Below are positions 36,861 to 64,000 of a DNA stretch of 64,000 nucleotides, piece after piece. The notes beneath the pieces are model-generated. The model did no database searches. It had not been told where the DNA came from and worked only from the letters and a program-made list of their open reading frames with translations. A program made the translations under genes and the position numbers. The stretch covers positions 30,629,818-30,693,817 of the forward strand of contig OW285187.1 in assembly GCA_935421135.1 (NCBI GenBank), read 5' to 3'. The stretch's first letter is position 1; each line of letters begins with the position of its first letter. This DNA comes from Bugulina stolonifera (Eukaryota; Bryozoa; Gymnolaemata; Cheilostomatida; Bugulidae).

Positions 36861-38085
36861 GTAATCCTTCATCTACATGTTCATGTATCAAGGAGTACTC
36901 TACTCTTACTCCTTGCATGTATGTACACGGTCAGATATTTTAACCCTTTTAGTGAGAAGTATTGTGTTAAACTATTCCTTGTGTGAGCTTTACTAAAACT
37001 CATAACACGGTATTTATTCATATAAAATAAAATAAACAGTGCATAGTCAATACAGTCTCGCACAGAGCAAAATGGTGAAAATATTAATTATAAATATCGC
37101 AAAAACGAAAGCGAGTATTGTGTTTGTTACGTGACCACATTTGAATCGTTGTTCCTAGTAATGCTGGACGACGAATACGTACATCATTCCTCACTATTTT
37201 ACTACTGTTTAAGGGCTTGCAAAGACCAGACTGTCAGGTTTTCTGCTCTTCCGCAGACAAAACTTTGTGCTCTAAATTCGAAGCCAAAAGCATAGAAAAG
37301 AATACCTTTGTGTACCATAGAGTTTGGTATTCCAAACTTTAGAGCACCTAACTCTATGATTTAATGTATGTCATAAATTTTTTTTGTTATTTATCAGGGG
37401 AAATATCTGACCTTGCAGTGCAAATGTTAACTTTGCCAATCCAATTAACCCAGCTACTATTCAATTCAATCAACTGAAGTTATACCTAATTGCTAATAAA
37501 TAAATAATTATTATTATTATTATAATAAATAATATTATTATTATAATATAAATATAATATATTATATGCATCTAGAAAACTCAAAAATTTTTGCATGAGA
37601 CTTTGTCAATCATTAGGTTTCCGACATTTAAAAATTAGTCATATCCAACTCATCTTTAAAGATTCAAGATTAGATATAATAATAATTAATATTAATATAT
37701 GACATGTAAAACAATCTAGATTCTATTTCATGTTATGTCGAATGATCTTATGTTTATGTTATGATTATGATTATTATCATGATATGAATGTTAATGTTTG
37801 CTAGGTTATTGTAATTGTAGTGGTCCTCATTAATAAGACAAGTTGATGATTTCTAGACCAAACTTCAAAGCGATGTATATTAATGTTGATATTGTAAATC
37901 CTTCAATCTGTCAATGATGACTGGAAGATTCTGCACTATACTCCTGATGTTGAATAATTTTCGAATCTATGCATTAGCCTGTCACTTGAACTTCTATATA
38001 TTTATACTGTTTTAAGAATAGATAGGCCTTCGTATACCATGTGTATTGTCTCACAAGTGGAATTGTTTAATTTTGTAGAAATAGC

Positions 38086-41000
38086 ATGGCTAGTACAAGT
38101 TATGTTCATGACTCCAGTATTGCATGTGAAAAATACATTCCAATACCTGAAGGTAAAACGTTCTGGGATGAAGGCCATTATGAAACAGTAGTCAGAAGAC
38201 TTGAAAATGGAAAAAGGTTTGCTGACATTATCAAATCTTTCTGCTCTTGCTTTGAAATTAGGGACGAAGTATTGCTCTATGTTTAAATCTTGTTTACAAT
38301 TATCTTATGTAAATTTCATTAGAGTTTTCATTAACAGTGTTGGTCACATGAATTTGGTACATTTGATAGATCCATCAATGACTTTCTGTTTATGGTTGAG
38401 GAAAGAGCTGCTATTGAACGTCGATATGCTGATAAACTACAAAGCTGGCATAAAAAGTGGTCTACAGCAGTTAAACAAGGTACAGTTAGAAAAACTGCTT
38501 GCAAGACAGAGTAGCTGATAGGATGTACATATACAGATAATGGGGTTATGGTTTTATAGCATTCATGGTGCAGGATGATTTTGTAAATTTAGCAGTTTTG
38601 AATTGTCAAACAAAGATATTCGGAATGTAACATTGCTTCATCAATTTTAGGTCCAGAATTTGGTGAAATCGAAACGATATGGCAGAGTATACTTACTGAG
38701 GGTAGAAAGATTGCAGATATACATTTTAAACTCAGCTCTAGCCTGGGATTGACTTCTTCTGATGGAATACAAAAGAAAGTTTACAGGTCAGCCTCGTCAC
38801 ATATTACGGCCCAGTGCTTTCAGTATGTTTTTTGGACGCATTGGCTCTGTATCAGTTATTTTCCTCCTTTAACTGAACTGTCTCTCTGCTTGTATATCAA
38901 CATATTCATGTATTTGCGGTGATGGGATAGTCGCTTGTCATATTTTTCAGATTTAAGAAAACTTATTATCACAAACTACCGCTCCAAAAAGAACTGAAAG
39001 AAGCGAAAGAATGTCGAGAGTCTTTTAAATCTATTCAGGCGCCGTATAAGAAGGCTCTTGAAAATATAAACAAATTGAAGAAGGCATTTTATTTTTAAAA
39101 AGTTCTTGTTTGAATTGAATAGTTTAGTTTCTTGTTAGTTGTTCCCAATTTATGACCCTATCAGATAACTATTTCTACCAGGTTGCTGAGTTGGATACTT
39201 CATCGTTCGCAATGACCATTGTGCTATCGACATGATAATATGGAACTGTTTATACACTGTGATCAGAACAATGGTTTGTCCTCCGAAATCTTTTGACCAC
39301 AATTGTTCAACTTACCTAATCATTAGTTATTTCAATATTTTAGCGGTACTTTGATACCAGTAAAAACTACATCCAATTTGAGAGTAAGGTTAAGAGAGGC
39401 TCTAACGCTGATAGCCAGCAACATCAAAAGTTAGGATCTATTGGAGAGGCTAAAGAGAAGGCAAAATATAAGTACTTGGAAGCTCTCAACTCGTTTAATG
39501 ATAATATTCGAGACACATATTCACAGGTGAGTGAATTATTAAACACTACAATGGCTGATAAAAGCCTCCCGGTAATATGGCGTAACCTTCAGTCACTGGT
39601 AGGTAAGCTTATTCTCTCATGAGTAGACAACTCTATAAATAGATTTGAGTTGTATGACACAACAAACATTGTTATTATTTGGTTCCCAGTATTCTGACAC
39701 ACTGATCATTAAACTTTACGTTCCATGAGTATGTGGCCTCATATACTCTATAACTATGACTATAGCTATAACTGATTTGATTTCTTATGTAAGCAGGTTG
39801 TCTAATAATTTATGCTGGTAAAACTATTTTCTGTTCAATGCAGAGCATGAGGGATGAGTTTCAGCATTGTCAAGAATTTGAATCAGAACGATTGACCCTC
39901 TTGCTTAACAGTCTTCATGATTTCATTGGAATTGTGAATCAACAAACTCACACCAAGGAGCCGTAAGTTGAACAAATGGGCCACAATATAGCTTTGGCAA
40001 ATGAGTTTTTTGGGATGTAAACAGTTGCTTCTGATATACCAGTTCATACACATGTTATACACTGTCTATGTACCACAATGTGAAGGTCTGTGGTTCTACA
40101 TCGTTAGATAGTGGCATTCCTATTTCTCTGCATGTATATAATATTCTGTAGACTGAGCAGCATATACAGTCAAGCTGTCTTTCCTCTGAACACAGCTAAA
40201 CCAGAAAAGAATCTCAATTACTTTGCTAAAATGTTTGGTGCTGCCATGCCTCACAACTTCCCCAAGTTTGAGGTTAGCATTAAGTCTTTTATTATTATTT
40301 TCCATATCATCTACACATATATAGGTACAATGTCTGTATATGTATATTGTGTATGCATCCTATTGTACATGTACATGTATATGCTTTGTGTTTTCCTGTT
40401 GATGTAAATTTATGTAGCAATTGGTGAGAAATCCTAGATATACATGTGAATGTGAAACCCTGGTGTACTCTATTTGTGTGTTTTCCTGCATGGTAGGATA
40501 CTGATCAGGAACCTGTGAAATCTCGACTGGTTTCTGGTGCAGCAGCGAGCGGGCCATTCTTAGGTCAGCTCAAGGGCCCCAACATGATACTCAGTCGTCT
40601 TAAGCACCTAAGGTCAGAGGGTGTGCTGCGATCTACACCCACTTCATCAACTAAAAATTTCATGCTCAAACGACCTTCACTTGCCGAGAGTCTGTAAGTT
40701 ATTTTGCCTTTGCAGAGTAGAACTCTGTTTTGCAGTATCAAAATATAACCATGACAGTAATGTAGTAGCATGATTTTTTTTATAGATGATTGAAAAGTCG
40801 TCTTTGGTAGAAAAGTACTGTATGTGCAGTTGTTAGTACTGTGTATTCTTCAAGGTAATATTATATTGTTTTGGTGTTGTTTGAATATTGGGTGCTGTAA
40901 TTTGTAGTAACAGTGCCTCAGTGCGAAACAGTGAGTTTAAAGATATACACCATGCAATCCAACCCAAGCGGTCGTTTGACTCCGCTATGATCAGTGGACG

Positions 41001-41426
41001 AAACAGTAAGGCATCATCAGATGATATGGCACCGCAAGGTGCAACCAGTGATCACTACGAGATGAGGAATGTGTATGTTAGGGCTATATCAAACTTCAAG
41101 GCAACGCAGAGAGATCACTTAGACATTAGCAAAGGTACCATCTTTTAATTTATGCATTGTATATTATAATTTATACAGGTATCAAGGCGAAATGGTAGTA
41201 AATAATGATTAACTTCCTTCTTCTGCTTTTTCTGTTACTGGTAATTAGGTTTTGCTGTGTATACATACTGTGTTCACAGAGCAAACTACTCCCTATTTCA
41301 GGTGAAGTTATATATCAGATAAGGGGCAATGAGAACGGCTGGTGCTATGGAAGGATTGCTTTCAAGGAAGGAATATATCCATCAGATGCCGTTAAGTTGC
41401 TAACTATGAATTTATTCACTTTGTAA
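38086..41426 (+). CDS. F-BAR and SH3 protein of PACSIN/syndapin type (493 aa)
   Basis: Membrane-bending adaptor that links endocytosis to actin. Ten exons in phase: 38086-38216, 38370-38479, 38651-38786, 38951-39083, 39344-39526, 39844-39962, 40152-40272, 40497-40693, 40908-41134, 41302-41426. Residues about 20-300 form an F-BAR domain: FWDEGHYETVVRRLENGKR, then EERAAIERRYADKLQSWHKK, GPEFGEIETIW and a helical HCQEFESERLTLLLNSLHDF. A Ser-rich linker follows, then a C-terminal SH3 (about 425-485) with VRAISNFKATQRDHLDISKG, ENGWCYGRI and GIYPSDAV. The order and sequence best match PACSIN; PSTPIP or Nostrin are less likely. The intron after 39083 appears to use a GC donor, because a normal donor would leave an in-frame TAA. 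AATAAA signals follow at about 41905 and 41932. Confidence 0.9.
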
Positions 41427-42036
41427 AAGGAATGTTTTGGCTGTTTATTTGTTTATATATTGTTGCCCACACATTATTATATTTACAACATATCATTACA
41501 ATATTAAATAGCACAAGCATCTTATTTTATGTTCTAAGAATGGCATTAAATTTACATTTATAGATTTTAGATTTTTTCGTCCTATAATTGGTGAGCAAGG
41601 AATTGATTTTCGGTGCATGGTTTTGTTGAATCTCATCTGTACATTCAATATCCTAAAACCTGTGTAATTCTCCTCATTAAACATGTTTGTGTGTATATTA
41701 GATCTCATAGTATATTTCGATGTAACTTACCAATATTCTCAACACACCCTACCTACTTGTATATCTGCCATAATATCATTGTACCTGTGCAATAATGGTA
41801 GCAATTTTGAAATATTGGAGTTGTCTTCACTTTTATCATATAATCTCTCAAACAATCATGGGGAGTAAAATTGAAATTAACAGTATTCTGTTTACGTGCT
41901 TCGAAAATAAAACGTGTTGGTATTTTATTTGAATAAATTTTAAATTATTGTTTTGGCTTGTTAAAATTTATGTGTTAGTTATTATGCAACGTCGGTTCTG
42001 AGGTTAGAACAAGCGCCACCTAGCGGTTAGTTTCGC
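41427..42036. other. F-BAR gene 3' UTR and dynein promoter side
   Basis: Holds the F-BAR polyadenylation signals (about 41905 and 41932) and, in its last 50 bp, a GC-richer stretch leading into the X-box-like site. No other exon seen. Confidence 0.55.
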
Positions 42037-42049
42037 GCAACCTAGCAAC
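42037..42049 (+). promoter_or_regulatory. X-box-like RFX site upstream of dynein
   Basis: GCAACC-T-AGCAAC fits the RFX X-box consensus (GTNRCC, spacer of 0-3, RGYAAC) at every position except C for T at position 2. It lies 107 bp before the ATG of the axonemal dynein gene on the same strand, where X-boxes of ciliary genes are usually found. RFX control of this gene is inferred from the motif and position. Confidence 0.6.
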
Positions 42050-42156
42050 AGATCATCGCACAAGTTGGTGCTTTTTTATTCTTCAGTATGGAGTAAATTT
42101 GCTACCAACTCGTGCATTGTAGCTTCTACAAAACTTACCACTGCTTACAAGTTGTG

Positions 42157-64000
<21,844 letters not shown>

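Larger units (their letters stand above)
35093..38078. other. Intergenic region, repeats only
   Basis: Three kilobases between the opsin-like gene and the F-BAR gene. It contains two copies of a GC-rich piece with the core GCCGCCT(G/C)AACTTTTT (about 35638 and 36425, direct orientation, possibly remnants of one repeat family), a tRNA-like sequence, and long AT runs. No exon was supported. A 5' noncoding exon of the F-BAR gene may lie here, since its ATG exon is preceded by a splice acceptor. Confidence 0.5.

Noticed and set aside
38217..38518. 105-residue open frame overlapping the F-BAR gene
   Set aside because: It reads the intron between 38216 and 38370 in a different frame; the spliced frame gives the F-BAR sequence.

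Overview
The window is nuclear DNA from an AT-rich animal genome. All protein genes are split by short to medium introns (about 100 bp to 1.2 kb, one of 5.4 kb), and joining exons at GT-AG (rarely GC-AG) sites gives continuous reading frames. A plexin, a complete nuclear receptor and an inner-arm axonemal dynein together mark a metazoan. The compact gene spacing and the unusual nuclear receptor suggest an early-branching animal. A sponge is my best guess, but the sequence alone does not prove it.

Layout, left to right: (1) 1-2424, no exon recognised, with a solo LTR at 1386-2183. (2) 2425-13165 (+), the 3' two-fifths or so of a plexin receptor: IPT domains, transmembrane helix and complete split RasGAP region with Rho-binding insert. 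(3) 13607-22422 (-), a complete nuclear receptor of 8 coding exons, tail-to-tail with plexin. Its 5.4 kb first intron holds an intact two-ORF CR1-like LINE in the same orientation. (4) 22423-25979, a repeat-rich intergenic stretch (AT-rich palindromes, tRNA-like SINE head, half of a MITE, 31-bp minisatellite). (5) 25980-29849 (+), inositol-pentakisphosphate 2-kinase, 12 exons. (6) 30629-33971 (-), a six-exon gene for a short seven-helix protein with opsin hallmarks, including the Schiff-base lysine position, but with most G-protein switch motifs replaced. A 747-bp MITE lies in one of its introns. (7) 33984-38085, intergenic, with a 605-bp hAT-type MITE flanked by a perfect 8-bp duplication. 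(8) 38086-41426 (+), an F-BAR plus SH3 protein of the PACSIN/syndapin type. (9) 42157-64000 (+, runs off the end), a DNAH7-type axonemal dynein heavy chain with 49 exons visible and a near-consensus RFX X-box just upstream. A second LTR-like element lies in one of its late introns.

The host genes do not form one pathway: guidance receptor, transcription factor, inositol phosphate kinase, candidate retinal protein, membrane-curving adaptor and ciliary motor. The most notable item is the opsin-like gene, because sponges are generally reported to lack opsins. Other points of interest are repeated tandem duplication of 5' splice sites, two GC-AG introns supported by reading phase, and the intact LINE.
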